Part shown: positions 1-8,731 of the stretch, one piece after another
How the letters are laid out: each line of letters starts with the position of its first letter
How positions within the stretch are numbered: the stretch's first letter is position 1
Assembly (NCBI RefSeq): GCF_009857535.1
Contig: NZ_WWCS01000009.1
Coordinates: 186,001-250,000, forward strand
Direction of reading: 5' to 3'
DNA: 64,000 nucleotides
Source: Duganella margarita
GTDB lineage: Bacteria; Pseudomonadota; Gammaproteobacteria; Burkholderiales; Burkholderiaceae_D
Notes under the pieces: generated by a model
Databases searched by the model: none
What the model was told of the DNA's origin: nothing
What the model saw: only the letters and a program-made list of their open reading frames with translations
Program-made: the position numbers and the translations under genes

Positions 1-1
1 C

Positions 2-817
2 CCGGCGGCGGCTGAGGCAGTCCGGGTTACGCAGGTCGCGCCCCGGCAGCCGGCGGCCAATAAGGCGCGCTGGCGTGCGCCGGCAGCACTGGCCGCCAGC
101 CTGGTCGGCGCCCTGCTGTTGGCGCTGGAATGGCAGCGCGGCGACTACGCCGAGCAGGCGCAAATGACAACGGCGGCGCCAGAGCAGAAACCCGTCGCCA
201 GCACGCCGCAAGCGGCAGAGCCGCCCGCCCGGCCGCCCGCAGCGCCAGAACGTGTCACCATGGCTGCCGCGTCGGCGAGCGGCCACATCGCGTCGTCACC
301 GGGCGCTGCGCGACCGGCGCCAGCGCCGTCCGCATCGCGCGCTGAGTCGGTTGACAGGTCGGCGCCATCATTGCTGGCCGATGCCGACAAAGCACCAGAG
401 CCGATTGCCATCACGCCACCTGCGGAACAATTCCTGCGCGCCCGCTCATCCCCAATCGCCAAGCTGGCAGCCGCCGTTCCACCGCCGGTGGCAAGCGCAC
501 CGATTTCGGCGCCGCTCGTCGCGCCGCTGTCATATGCGGCACCACCTGCGCCGCCTGCGCCACCGCCAACACCTGCGCCTGCGCCCGTCGTTGCGGCTGC
601 GACGGCGCCGACCATAGTCAGCGTCACCGGCTCCGCGCGCAAGGCCATGTCGCCGGCCGATACCGCCCGCGCCGCCGAGTGGCTGCACGTCATCGACGAA
701 ATGCTGAAAGCCGACCTGCGCCAGGACGCGCGCGAAGAATGGCGCAAATTTAACCTGGCCTATCCCGACTATCCAGTGCCGGAACAACTGGCCAGGCGCA
801 TGGACGCCATCAACTGA
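2..817 (+). CDS. Anti-sigma-factor-like membrane protein, C-terminal part (5' end outside window)
   Basis: The reading frame is open from the first bases of the window, so the true start lies upstream. The visible part has one hydrophobic segment around residues 27-40 (LAASLVGALLLAL) and then a long Ala/Pro-rich linker. It ends in a charged C-terminal domain with the pattern WLHVIDEMLKADLRQDAREEWRKF...YPDYPVPE. A single membrane span, a Pro-rich periplasmic linker and a C-terminal 'row of helices ending in YPDY' are typical of membrane anti-sigma factors in Oxalobacteraceae and Xanthomonadaceae. The zinc-finger-like cytoplasmic half and the partner sigma gene would be upstream and cannot be seen. 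Its stop codon abuts the stop of the convergent VIT/VWA gene. Confident as a gene; the role is inferred. Confidence 0.75.
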   Translation, partial: PAAAEAVRVTQVAPRQPAANKARWRAPAALAASLVGALLLALEWQRGDYAEQAQMTTAAPEQKPVASTPQAAEPPARPPAAPERVTMAAASASGHIASSPGAARPAPAPSASRAESVDRSAPSLLADADKAPEPIAITPPAEQFLRARSSPIAKLAAAVPPPVASAPISAPLVAPLSYAAPPAPPAPPPTPAPAPVVAAATAPTIVSVTGSARKAMSPADTARAAEWLHVIDEMLKADLRQDAREEWRKFNLAYPDYPVPEQLARRMDAIN

Positions 818-3817
818 TCACTTCACCTCAAACTCGCCCACCAGCACCGTCTCCCCGCGTCCGCTCAACCGCAACGCCACCATCTGATCGCGCGCGCCGG
901 CGCGGCCAAAGCCGCTGGTCAGCTTTAACTGCAAGGTCGTGGCCCCGGCCACCACCTGCTGCTGGCTGCCGAAGAAGTTGGCCTCAACCTTGTACTTGCC
1001 CGGCATTGCATGCCGCAGCGAAAACTCCTCCGGTCCATAACCGCCTGTGAAGTCCACCGACAAGCGCCCGCCCTGCTCCGTAAAGCGATGGCCGTAGTAG
1101 CACCGTTCGCCAGTTGGATCGGTCACCCACAAATCCATATCGGCATTGTCGGCATCCCAGCTCAGCACCACGCGCATATCCAGCGGCATGTTTTTCAGCA
1201 GACGTGGATCGATGCGACTGGTATCCAGCCTTACCTTGCCTGGCGCCGCAATAATCGCGTTCATGTCCGCCAGCGCAATCAGCTCAATTTCGGCAAAGCG
1301 GCCATCCCATGGCCGTATCGCCACCTCGTACAACTGGTCAATCGCCTGTTGCGCGCGGCCGGCGGCAGCGTAGGCCAGGCCCAGATCACGGAACGATTGC
1401 GGCTCTTCCTCCGCCAGCTCGCGCACTTTCTCGAACACCGGAATCGCCAGCTCAGGCTGCCCAGCCTGCAACAAGCGATAGCCAAGGATGCGCAGCACCT
1501 GGCGGTTTTCCAGATCCATCTCCGCCAGGTTGGACAGCACGCGCAAGGCCAGATCGCGCTGGCCGCGCGCAAGCAGCTGGTCCGCCACATCGATATAAAA
1601 CGCGCTGCTATTCAGGTACGAAGGGCGCTCGTCCAGATAAATTGCATACAACTGGTCCGGCCGCGCCGCTTTCATCCGGGCGAGGTAACTGGCGTTCGCA
1701 TCCCAGCGCTTGAGGCTGACCGTGATCTCGCCGGGTGGCTGTACTGGTTCCGCAGCCGGCCGCATGTGCCGGTCCGCCGCACTGGCAATCACCACCGGGC
1801 CCGGCGCACGCTGGACAACGCCGGATGCATACGACAGCGGCTGCGGTGCCGGCGCAGGCGGTGCTGGCGGCGCTGATGGCGGCGCAAGTGGCGCGGATAA
1901 TGCAGACGGTGCCGGCGGCGCCGAGCGCATCGCCAGCTCATTGACTGCCTTGTCCGCGCCATTCGACCGTCCCGTTACCTCAACCCGCGTCAACTTGCTT
2001 TCGCGGTACACCGGGTAAGGCGTCGGCGTCGGATGATTGCCTTCCCACCACGCCAGCTTGCGCTGGAACTGCTGCACCACCCGTTCCAGCTGATTCGTGC
2101 GCCGTAGCGTCAGCTCGCCGCCGCGCATCCGCTTCAGCGCATCGAAGGCCGCCTGCAACTCGGCCGGCGGCTGCACGTCGTAACGCACATAATCCTCCAG
2201 CCGGTCCAGCACCAGCAACGAGGTCTCGCGGGTCGGCATGCTGAACTGCGTGCCCAGCCGGCGAATCGCGGCCCGATGCAATTCGTAATCCGCTTCCAGC
2301 TGATTCAGCTTGTAGCCGGCCCAGGTGCGCGCGGCGAGCGGATGCGACGGCGCGTTGGCTGCCACCTCGATCAGCAGCGGCGTTGCCCTGTCCTGCTTTA
2401 GCAACTCCAGCTTCAGTTCCGCCGCCGGCGCAATCAGCTTGCCGGACACGCGCAGCATGCCCAGCGGCGCATCGTCGTCGTGAATCAAGACATCGGTCGC
2501 GCCGCGCGCGCTCACCAGCCGCACTTGCAGGCCGTCGGTCAGCAACATCCCGGCGGCCGCGCCCGGACGATCGGCCTGCACCGTCACCAGCTGGCCGCCG
2601 TTGCGTTCGGCCAGCGCCGACAAGCGCGCAGTATCAGCCGACACCGCCGAGTTCAACACATACAGCCGCTGACGCGACGACAACTGCGGGAATTGTTTGG
2701 CGCCATAGTTCATCAAGCCGTCGCTGACCAGCAGGTACTCGTTGACCTCCGCCTGCGGCTGCCAATCGGCCAGTGCGCTGGCACCGTCGTACACCGTGTC
2801 CTGCAACGACTTGCGCAAGGCCTGCCAATCACCATTGACGATGCGGAAACGCTGCACCGCATCTGCCCGGTCACGCAGCCGGGTCAGCCGCACCTCGGCA
2901 TTGCCCAGCGCCTTGAAGTAACGATCCAGCTCGACCAGTTCGGCATCGTGCTGTCGCTGCGCGCCGGAGCCGGAACTGTCCCACAGCAAGCCCACCACCC
3001 TGGGCAGCGGACGCGGTGTGCGCTGCGTGCTGGCCGGCATCTCGGCCAGGAAATACGTTTCACCGCCAAACTGCTGCACATAGGTTTGCGGCGCCACCAC
3101 CGACGGCACCAGCAACTTAAGCACGCCGCTGGCCGAATACGTCGCGCGCGTCAACTGGGCCTGGTAACCATCGCCACTGCGCTCGAAGACGATGCCGCCG
3201 ATGTTGCCGCTGGCTTGCGGCGGCGCCTCGCCGGCCACCGACACGTGCAAGGCCACCCCCTGCTCCAGTTCGCCGTACGCCAGCGGCAATCGATAGGCCA
3301 AGTTCGGGCCTTCACGGTCCAGCGTCTCGGTGTATGTGAGTTCCACCGTGCGCGTGCCCTGCGCCGGAATCGGAAACACCCGCAGCTGGAAATTATTGCC
3401 CTGGGTTTGCTCCAGCAAGGCCGGATCGATGCGAGTACGCTCGACCGCCTCCAGTATTTGCCGGCCACGCGCCTTCTCGACCGGCACCGCCGCCCGCATC
3501 TTGCCTTCCAGGTCCAGCGCGAAGGCGCTGATCTGCTGTCCCGGCAGCAGTGGGAACTGCAACTTGCCTTCCAGTGGACGCCGGTTCGGATTGAAGAACA
3601 CCATGCGCAGCGTGGTCTGCGCCATGCTGCCGCGGAGTGCGGCGTCCACCTTCAGGCTTTGCAGCCGCACCGGCTGCTCGGCGCCCGTCACCACCATCAG
3701 CGGCGGCGCCACCGGCGGGCTCGGCAGCAAAGGCTTCGGCGCCCGCTGCTCCTGTATCTGCGCCTGCGCCAGTCCCGCCACCACCAGCCAGCCGGCCACG
3801 ATTATTCTGTTCCACAT
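818..3817 (-). CDS. VIT and von Willebrand A domain protein with TPR-like region and C-terminal DUF2135-like domain
   Basis: A 999-residue exported protein. I chose the start at 3817 because it is followed by a clean signal peptide (MWNRIIVAGWLVVAGLAQAQ) and preceded by AAGGGG; an ATG 11 codons upstream has neither. Domains in order: VIT domain (about 45-170), a VWA domain with a MIDAS-type DSSGS near residue 280, a Pro/Ala-rich linker near 640-680, TPR-like helices (about 730-850), and a C-terminal beta domain with GPEEFSLRHAMPGKYKVEA, as in DUF2135. Similar proteins are annotated as sortase-target-like or inter-alpha-trypsin-inhibitor-like; their function is not established. It is convergent with the anti-sigma-like gene and shares its Pro/Ala-rich style, so the two may belong to one envelope system (inference). 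Confidence 0.85.
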   Translation of the reverse strand: MWNRIIVAGWLVVAGLAQAQIQEQRAPKPLLPSPPVAPPLMVVTGAEQPVRLQSLKVDAALRGSMAQTTLRMVFFNPNRRPLEGKLQFPLLPGQQISAFALDLEGKMRAAVPVEKARGRQILEAVERTRIDPALLEQTQGNNFQLRVFPIPAQGTRTVELTYTETLDREGPNLAYRLPLAYGELEQGVALHVSVAGEAPPQASGNIGGIVFERSGDGYQAQLTRATYSASGVLKLLVPSVVAPQTYVQQFGGETYFLAEMPASTQRTPRPLPRVVGLLWDSSGSGAQRQHDAELVELDRYFKALGNAEVRLTRLRDRADAVQRFRIVNGDWQALRKSLQDTVYDGASALADWQPQAEVNEYLLVSDGLMNYGAKQFPQLSSRQRLYVLNSAVSADTARLSALAERNGGQLVTVQADRPGAAAGMLLTDGLQVRLVSARGATDVLIHDDDAPLGMLRVSGKLIAPAAELKLELLKQDRATPLLIEVAANAPSHPLAARTWAGYKLNQLEADYELHRAAIRRLGTQFSMPTRETSLLVLDRLEDYVRYDVQPPAELQAAFDALKRMRGGELTLRRTNQLERVVQQFQRKLAWWEGNHPTPTPYPVYRESKLTRVEVTGRSNGADKAVNELAMRSAPPAPSALSAPLAPPSAPPAPPAPAPQPLSYASGVVQRAPGPVVIASAADRHMRPAAEPVQPPGEITVSLKRWDANASYLARMKAARPDQLYAIYLDERPSYLNSSAFYIDVADQLLARGQRDLALRVLSNLAEMDLENRQVLRILGYRLLQAGQPELAIPVFEKVRELAEEEPQSFRDLGLAYAAAGRAQQAIDQLYEVAIRPWDGRFAEIELIALADMNAIIAAPGKVRLDTSRIDPRLLKNMPLDMRVVLSWDADNADMDLWVTDPTGERCYYGHRFTEQGGRLSVDFTGGYGPEEFSLRHAMPGKYKVEANFFGSQQQVVAGATTLQLKLTSGFGRAGARDQMVALRLSGRGETVLVGEFEVK

Positions 3818-3909
3818 AACGATCCCCTTTGCGCCAGCTGATGCCGGCATTGCAGGGTGTATCGTGACGGCGGCCCAAACGGGGTTACGGGATTACAAAT
3901 AGATACAAA

Positions 3910-4701
3910 TCACGGCAAGCCGGCCAGGTTGTTGTAGAACTTGTCGCAGTCGGCCATCGTCGGCGCGCCCTGCTGCGAAATGCCGAGCTTGCCGGTCTGC
4001 CATGCCTGTAAAGTGCGCTTCTCTTCCTCGGCCAGCGGACGCATGGCCAGCGCGTCGGCGCGGCTGCTGCGGGTCAGCATCAACATATCAGCCTGCTTCA
4101 GCCCGGCCTCGTTGGCGGCGCCCCAGCTTTGCACGGCGCCATCGTAGCTGGCCTTGTGCGCCGGGAACAGACGGCCGCAAGCGCTGCTGACGGCGGTGAG
4201 GAAATCGCGCCGGATGCCCAGCTTGACGCTGGCGCGTTCGGCATCGCTGAGCGGCTGGGCCGGCTTCTCCGCCACTGGCTCCTGCTTCGGCCGCAGGAAT
4301 GGCGGATCGGCGATCACCTGATCGACCTGCGCCAACAGCCCGGCGACGCTGGCCGGACGCCCGCCGGTGCCGCCCAGCGCTTTGCCGTTGCGGAACACAT
4401 ACTGCTCCGGCACCCCGTACACCCGCACCAGCGGGCCGAAATCGGGTATCTCGCGCCATGGCTTCCACTGGACCCGTGCATAGACCAGCTTGGGCTCATG
4501 GGGCAAGGCGGCCGCCCGGTCGAAGGTGTCGTCGGCGCCCTTGCAATAGCCGCAGTTCAGATCAGGCGAGGTCATCTGCACCACCACATAGTCATGTCTG
4601 GCCACGAAGGCGGCGAGCTCCTGCGGTTTCAACTCCGTCACCGGCGCCGCCACGCAGGCCTGCACCAGCAGACAACCCACGCCAAGAATGCTCCACCGCA
4701 T
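3910..4701 (-). CDS. Exported thioredoxin-fold protein with CGYC motif
   Basis: 263 residues with a signal peptide (about 1-18). A thioredoxin-like first half has the redox pair in SPDLNCGYCKGADDTF near residue 50, followed by a YGVPEQYVFRNGKAL strand of the type seen in thioredoxin folds (cis-Pro region). The C-terminal half is helical and unrecognised. This suggests a periplasmic thiol oxidoreductase or disulfide-bond protein; no partner membrane reductase is nearby. It is transcribed on the minus strand, divergent from rhlE across a 387 bp gap. Domain assignment is fairly secure, substrate unknown. Confidence 0.75.
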   Translation of the reverse strand: MRWSILGVGCLLVQACVAAPVTELKPQELAAFVARHDYVVVQMTSPDLNCGYCKGADDTFDRAAALPHEPKLVYARVQWKPWREIPDFGPLVRVYGVPEQYVFRNGKALGGTGGRPASVAGLLAQVDQVIADPPFLRPKQEPVAEKPAQPLSDAERASVKLGIRRDFLTAVSSACGRLFPAHKASYDGAVQSWGAANEAGLKQADMLMLTRSSRADALAMRPLAEEEKRTLQAWQTGKLGISQQGAPTMADCDKFYNNLAGLP

Positions 4702-4787
4702 ACGTCCCCCGTCGCTGATAAAAACAGTAACTTATCTTAAAGACAACCAGTCGCGCGCACGATAGGACCGCTTGCTCCACACCGCCC

Positions 4788-4816
4788 TGTACAAACAAGG
4801 CAAAACAGGGCATAAT
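4788..4816 (+). promoter_or_regulatory. Probable sigma-70 promoter for rhlE
   Basis: TGTACA (4788-4793), a 17-base spacer and CATAAT (4811-4816) lie in the 387 bp gap upstream of rhlE. If used, transcription would start near 4823 and give a 5' UTR of about 265 bases. Read by eye; no start-site data. Confidence 0.45.
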
Positions 4817-4838
4817 AGCTGTCTAGCCTGCAATGCGC

Positions 4839-4962
4839 GTGTCGATAACAAAGCGACACCGATTGTTCAGCCAGTAGTAAGTTAAGCAGCATCGCAGCCT
4901 CAGCGCACCGTTCCCGGTGCCCTTATAAAGCCCTCCCGCCTCTGGTGTCGTTACATGACACC
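4839..4962 (+). promoter_or_regulatory. 5' UTR of rhlE with two mutually exclusive hairpin pairings
   Basis: Two local hairpins can form: GTGTCG (4839-4844) with CGACAC (4854-4859), and GGTGTC (4944-4949) with GACACC (4957-4962). The right arm of the first, CGACACC (4854-4860), is also perfectly complementary to GGTGTCG (4944-4950), the left arm of the second, so a long-range 7 bp helix excludes both. DEAD-box helicase mRNAs often have long structured leaders that respond to cold. The pairing is in the sequence; the switch role is inference. The remaining stretch from 4963 to 5088 has no gene that I can see. Confidence 0.4.
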
Positions 4963-5088
4963 GTCCCGGCGCAAAGCTTTTGTGCCGAAATTTCTTTCGA
5001 TTCTGATTGAGTCATTTCGTTTTGGTAGGCGTTGCTATTTCGCGTTCCGCTATGACAGCGGGGACGCTGGTTTTTACGAAAGAACAGC

Positions 5089-6522
5089 ATGACATTTGAA
5101 GCACTTGGTCTCAACACGTCCATCATTAAAGCCCTGACCGACGCCGGCTATACCGCGCCGACTCCAGTTCAGCAGCAGGCCATCCCTGCCGCGATCGCAG
5201 GCAAGGACTTGTTAGTTTCCTCGCAAACTGGTTCCGGCAAGACTGCAGCCTTTATGCTGCCGTCGCTGCACCGTTTGTCCGAGATCGATCCGGCCACCGC
5301 CGGCAAGACTCCTAATCAAGAAATGCAGGCCGCCCGTGCCCGTGGCGAGCGTCCACGTTTCAAAGCTGCACAGCCAAAAATGCTGGTGTTGACCCCGACC
5401 CGCGAACTGGCCCTGCAAGTGACCACCAATACCGACAAATACAGCGTCAACCTGCGCCGCATCAAGGCCGTGTCGATCCTGGGCGGTATGCCTTACCCTA
5501 AGCAGATGCAACTGCTGGCCAAGAATCCTGAAATCCTGGTGGCCACCCCAGGCCGTCTGATCGACCACATGGAATCGGGCAAGATCGACTTCTCGCAACT
5601 AGAAATCCTGGTGCTGGACGAAGCCGACCGCATGCTGGACATGGGTTTCATCGACGACATCGAGAAAATCGTTGCCGCCACCCCGGCCAACCGTCAAACC
5701 ATGCTGTTCTCGGCCACGCTGGACGGCGTGGTCGGCAACATGGCGCGCCGCATCACCAAGGATCCGCAAGTAATCCAGATCCTGAGCGCCGCCAACAAGC
5801 ACGAAAATATCACCCAGCGCGTGCACTTCGTCGACGACCTGTCGCACAAGAATCGCCTGCTGGATCACCTGCTGCGCGACGAAACCCTGGACCAGGCGGT
5901 TGTGTTCACCGCCACCAAGCGTGACGCCGACACCATCGCCGACCGTCTGAACATCGCCGGTTTCTCGGCTGCCGCCCTGCACGGCGACATGCACCAGGGC
6001 GCGCGTAACCGCACGCTGGACAGCCTGCGCCGCGGTTCGGTCAAGATCCTGATCGCCACCGACGTCGCCGCACGCGGTATCGACGTGCCGTCGATCACCC
6101 ACGTGTTCAACTACGATCTGCCGAAGTTCCCGGAAGATTACGTCCACCGCATCGGCCGTACCGGCCGCGCTGGCCGTAACGGTCACGCCATCTCGCTGGT
6201 CAACCACGCAGAAGGCATGAACGTCAAACGCATCGAGCGCTTCACCAAGCAACTGATTCCGGTGAATGTGGTCGAAGGCTACGAGCCGAAGAAAACCGCG
6301 TCGGCGCCACGCTCGTCGGCACGTCCAGGCGGCTGGAAGCCGGGCGACAACCGTGGCGGCGCCAAGCCAGGCCAGCGTTCGTTCAGCAAGCCAGGCAGCA
6401 GCAGCGCCGGCGCACCGCGTCGTGAAGGCAGCGCGACGGGCGAAGGCTACAAGGGCGGCGGCTACAAAGGCAGCAACCCACGCAGCAACGACGGCCAACG
6501 CCGCACCTACGGCGACCGTTAA
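5089..6522 (+). CDS. rhlE: ATP-dependent DEAD-box RNA helicase RhlE
   Basis: 477 residues with all the core helicase motifs: Q-motif region at the N-terminus (PTPVQQQAIPA), Walker A SSQTGSGKT, PTRELALQ, TPGRL, DEAD (VLDEADRMLDMGF), SAT, ARGIDVP and HRIGRTGRAGRNG. A basic Gly/Ser/Arg-rich tail from about residue 400 is typical of RhlE and probably adds RNA binding. It unwinds structured RNA in ribosome assembly and mRNA decay, often needed in the cold. Stand-alone gene with a long 5' UTR and an intrinsic terminator right after the stop. Confidence 0.93.
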   Translation: MTFEALGLNTSIIKALTDAGYTAPTPVQQQAIPAAIAGKDLLVSSQTGSGKTAAFMLPSLHRLSEIDPATAGKTPNQEMQAARARGERPRFKAAQPKMLVLTPTRELALQVTTNTDKYSVNLRRIKAVSILGGMPYPKQMQLLAKNPEILVATPGRLIDHMESGKIDFSQLEILVLDEADRMLDMGFIDDIEKIVAATPANRQTMLFSATLDGVVGNMARRITKDPQVIQILSAANKHENITQRVHFVDDLSHKNRLLDHLLRDETLDQAVVFTATKRDADTIADRLNIAGFSAAALHGDMHQGARNRTLDSLRRGSVKILIATDVAARGIDVPSITHVFNYDLPKFPEDYVHRIGRTGRAGRNGHAISLVNHAEGMNVKRIERFTKQLIPVNVVEGYEPKKTASAPRSSARPGGWKPGDNRGGAKPGQRSFSKPGSSSAGAPRREGSATGEGYKGGGYKGSNPRSNDGQRRTYGDR

Positions 6523-6538
6523 TCCCGGTTAGCCAATC

Positions 6539-6573
6539 AAAAAAGGCCGCCAGAGCAATCTGGCGGCCTTTTT
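6539..6573. terminator. Bidirectional intrinsic terminator between rhlE and the stress-protein gene
   Basis: Perfect 9 bp stem GGCCGCCAG (6545-6553) / CTGGCGGCC (6560-6568) with loop AGCAAT, an A6 run before it and T5 after it. It serves rhlE on the plus strand and the convergent minus-strand operon that ends at 6589. Confidence 0.92.
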
Positions 6574-6588
6574 CATTGATCGGTCAGC

Positions 6589-7113
6589 TTAGTGCGATGG
6601 CGCGCTGGCTTCCGAGGTCGACTTGATGTCGGTCGCGTTGTTGCGCTCGAAGATTTCCTTCACCAGTTTCACCTGGTCGGATTTGTCGGTGTGCACGGAA
6701 ATCAGCACGTTGCCGTCACGGACTTTGCCGTCGTACAGCTTGGCTTCGTATTCCGGAATGCCCATCCCCACCAGGCCGCCGATCAGGCCGCCGGCCGCGC
6801 CGCCGACTGCCGCGCCGCCCAGTGCCGCCATGATCGGGCCGGCAGCGATGAACGGGCCGATGCCCGGAATCGCCAGCGTGCCGATGCCGGCCAACCAGCC
6901 CAGCACCGCGCCGGTGCCCATGCCGGCGATGCCGCCGGTGGCCGCGCCTTCCGGCATCTTGGTGTTTTGTTCGTGAGCGAAATCGCGGGTGCCGGATTTA
7001 TCCGGGAACAGCACCGAGATCTCGTTGGCGGAGAAGCCCGACTCTTTCAGGTTGTTGACGATGTTCTCGGCGTGGGCGTGGTCCTGGGCGATGCAATAGA
7101 CAGCAGTACTCAT
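6589..7113 (-). CDS. Glycine-rich general-stress-protein-17M-like protein
   Basis: 174 residues. The N-terminal 60 residues resemble the heat-shock/general stress 17M domain (YCIAQDHAHAENIVNNLKESGF...ISVLFPD). Then comes a long Gly/Ala-rich hydrophobic stretch (about 65-120) with GxxxG repeats, as in glycine-zipper membrane segments. The C-terminal part holds VRDGNVLISVHTDKSDQVKLVKEIFE, a ferredoxin-like half repeat. Preceded by GGAGA. It lies 15 bases downstream of a BON-domain gene, which suggests an envelope or osmotic stress operon. Exact function unknown. Confidence 0.75.
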   Translation of the reverse strand: MSTAVYCIAQDHAHAENIVNNLKESGFSANEISVLFPDKSGTRDFAHEQNTKMPEGAATGGIAGMGTGAVLGWLAGIGTLAIPGIGPFIAAGPIMAALGGAAVGGAAGGLIGGLVGMGIPEYEAKLYDGKVRDGNVLISVHTDKSDQVKLVKEIFERNNATDIKSTSEASAPSH

Positions 7114-7128
7114 AATGGTTTCTCCGAA

Positions 7129-7527
7129 TTAGTTGGTTTTGATGTCGACTTTGTTGTCGACGCTGGTCACGCCGGTCACCGATTTGGCGAGCGACTCGAC
7201 CTTGGATTTCTCTTCATCGCTTTTCACCGGGCCGCGCAGCGTGACGACGCCGCCTTCGACCAGGATCTTGACGTTGTGAGCGGACGTGGACAGCGACTTG
7301 TCCTTGACGATGGTACGGCGCACCGAGGCCAGCAGCTCGCGGTCAGCCTTGGCGTTCGACTGCGTTTGCGGCGTTTGTGCGGGATCGCCTTTGTCGCGGT
7401 TATTCATCTTGGTGTTATCCGCAGCAGGCGTGGCCTGTCCTTGCGGAGCGGTTTGGGCCAATGCCCAGCTTGAACCGAGCGCAGCCACCAGTGCTACAGC
7501 CAGCACTTTCTTCGACATCTGTTTCAT
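7129..7527 (-). CDS. Periplasmic BON-domain protein (OsmY-like)
   Basis: 132 residues with a signal peptide ending near LAQ (residue 25) and a polar Gln/Thr/Asn linker. One BON domain (about 65-130) contains HNVKILVEGGVVTLRGPVKS and VTSVDNKV, the usual BON pattern. BON proteins bind phospholipid or envelope components and are often induced by osmotic stress. First gene of a two-gene operon with the glycine-zipper stress protein. Confidence 0.85.
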   Translation of the reverse strand: MKQMSKKVLAVALVAALGSSWALAQTAPQGQATPAADNTKMNNRDKGDPAQTPQTQSNAKADRELLASVRRTIVKDKSLSTSAHNVKILVEGGVVTLRGPVKSDEEKSKVESLAKSVTGVTSVDNKVDIKTN

Positions 7528-7645
7528 ATTCGCCTTTCGGGGTTGCTTTCGCGGACCACCATCATGGTGCGCGCGATAGCCGCCGTCTGTTATGGCGGTA
7601 ACGCAGATGCGATTCAGGCATTAAATAAAATGCTATGCTGTCGAA

Positions 7646-8344
7646 ATGAAAACATCCCTCACCTCCCTCCTGCTCGCGCTGATTCTCGGCGCTGCCCTGC
7701 ATCAGACCGTCGCCGCCCAGAATATCAATCTGGAGCCCAAGTACGGCCTGGTGGCCAAGACCGAGCAGCAGCAAGCTGCCGATCAGCAATTTCTCGATGA
7801 GGTCGACCGGCAGACCGGCGGCGACCGCGCCAGGGCGGCGGAGCAGGTAGCGCTGCTCGGCTGGAGCTTTGTGCGCAAAAATGCGCCGCAAGACGCCATG
7901 CGGCGCTTCAACCAGGCCTGGCTGCTGGATCACTCGAACGGGCTGGCGTTGTGGGGCATGGCGGTGATGGAGAGCGCCAAGGGCAAACGTCCCGAGGCGC
8001 TCAAGCTGATGGCCGAGGCGGAGCCCAAGTTGCGGGGCAATGTGGATTTCGAAGTGGACTATGCCAAGGCCGTGTCGGTGGTCGGGCTGCAAACCAAGGA
8101 CAAAGCGTTGCTGGCCGACGCCGCCAAACGCTTCGACGCCATCTACCAGCAGCACCCGGATCACGCCGCCAATCTGCAAAACTGGGCCATTCTGCTGTAC
8201 TACGCAGGCGACTATGGCGGCGCCTGGAACAAGATCCAGCTGGCTGATAGAACGCCCGGCGCTGTGCCGATGGACGCGAGGTTCATCGCGGCGCTGGAGG
8301 CTAAAATGGCCAGGCCGGGCGCGGACGCAATCAGCGGTAAGTAA
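7646..8344 (+). CDS. Exported TPR-like repeat protein
   Basis: 232 residues with a signal peptide (MKTSLTSLLLALILGAAL..., cleavage near residue 24). The rest is all-helical with TPR-style spacing, for example AMRRFNQAWLLDHSNGLALWGMAV and YQQHPDHAANLQNWAILLYYAGDYGGAW. Predicted periplasmic scaffold protein, partner unknown. Divergent from the BON gene. Its 3' end overlaps the convergent TM2 gene by 14 bases. Confidence 0.75.
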   Translation: MKTSLTSLLLALILGAALHQTVAAQNINLEPKYGLVAKTEQQQAADQQFLDEVDRQTGGDRARAAEQVALLGWSFVRKNAPQDAMRRFNQAWLLDHSNGLALWGMAVMESAKGKRPEALKLMAEAEPKLRGNVDFEVDYAKAVSVVGLQTKDKALLADAAKRFDAIYQQHPDHAANLQNWAILLYYAGDYGGAWNKIQLADRTPGAVPMDARFIAALEAKMARPGADAISGK

Positions 8345-8648
8345 CTTCGCGGCCGTCACTGTCGGTAAAGCGGCCCAGTGCTACCAGGATGAAGTCGATA
8401 AACGCCCAGATGCCCAGTCCGCCAAAGGTGAACAGTTGCAGCAGGCCGGTGCCGATCTTGCCGACATAAAAGCGGTGCACGCCGAGGAAGCCGACGAAGA
8501 AGCACAGCAGCAGCGTGACGGCGAAGTCCTTGTCCGAGCGATTAACATTCTGCGCAGCGGCAGCAAACTGCGGTGCACCGCATTGCGGGCACGTCGGCGC
8601 CGTTTCGTGAATCTCTTTGGCGCAGCCGCGGCAATAAACCATTCCCAT
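8331..8648 (-). CDS. TM2-domain membrane protein with N-terminal zinc ribbon
   Basis: 105 residues. An N-terminal zinc ribbon (YCRGCAKEIHETAPTCPQCG, two CxxC pairs) is followed by a TM2 domain: two membrane spans joined by the short loop that carries GFLGVHRFYVGKIGTG. TM2 proteins are widespread small inner-membrane proteins of unknown role. AAGGA is correctly placed before the ATG at 8648. Confidence 0.88.
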   Translation of the reverse strand: MGMVYCRGCAKEIHETAPTCPQCGAPQFAAAAQNVNRSDKDFAVTLLLCFFVGFLGVHRFYVGKIGTGLLQLFTFGGLGIWAFIDFILVALGRFTDSDGREVTYR

Positions 8649-8676
8649 GCAACATTCCTTTTTGGAAATTATAAAA

Positions 8677-8706
8677 TTGACATATTAAAGCATGTGGTGG
8701 TATTTT
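8677..8706 (+). promoter_or_regulatory. Sigma-70 promoter for the small exported protein at 8732
   Basis: Consensus TTGACA (8677-8682), 18-base spacer, TATTTT (8701-8706), in a notably AT-rich gap between divergent genes. Predicted start of transcription is near 8713. Confidence 0.6.
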
Positions 8707-8731
8707 TTGCATCTTACAAATTGGAAAAAAA

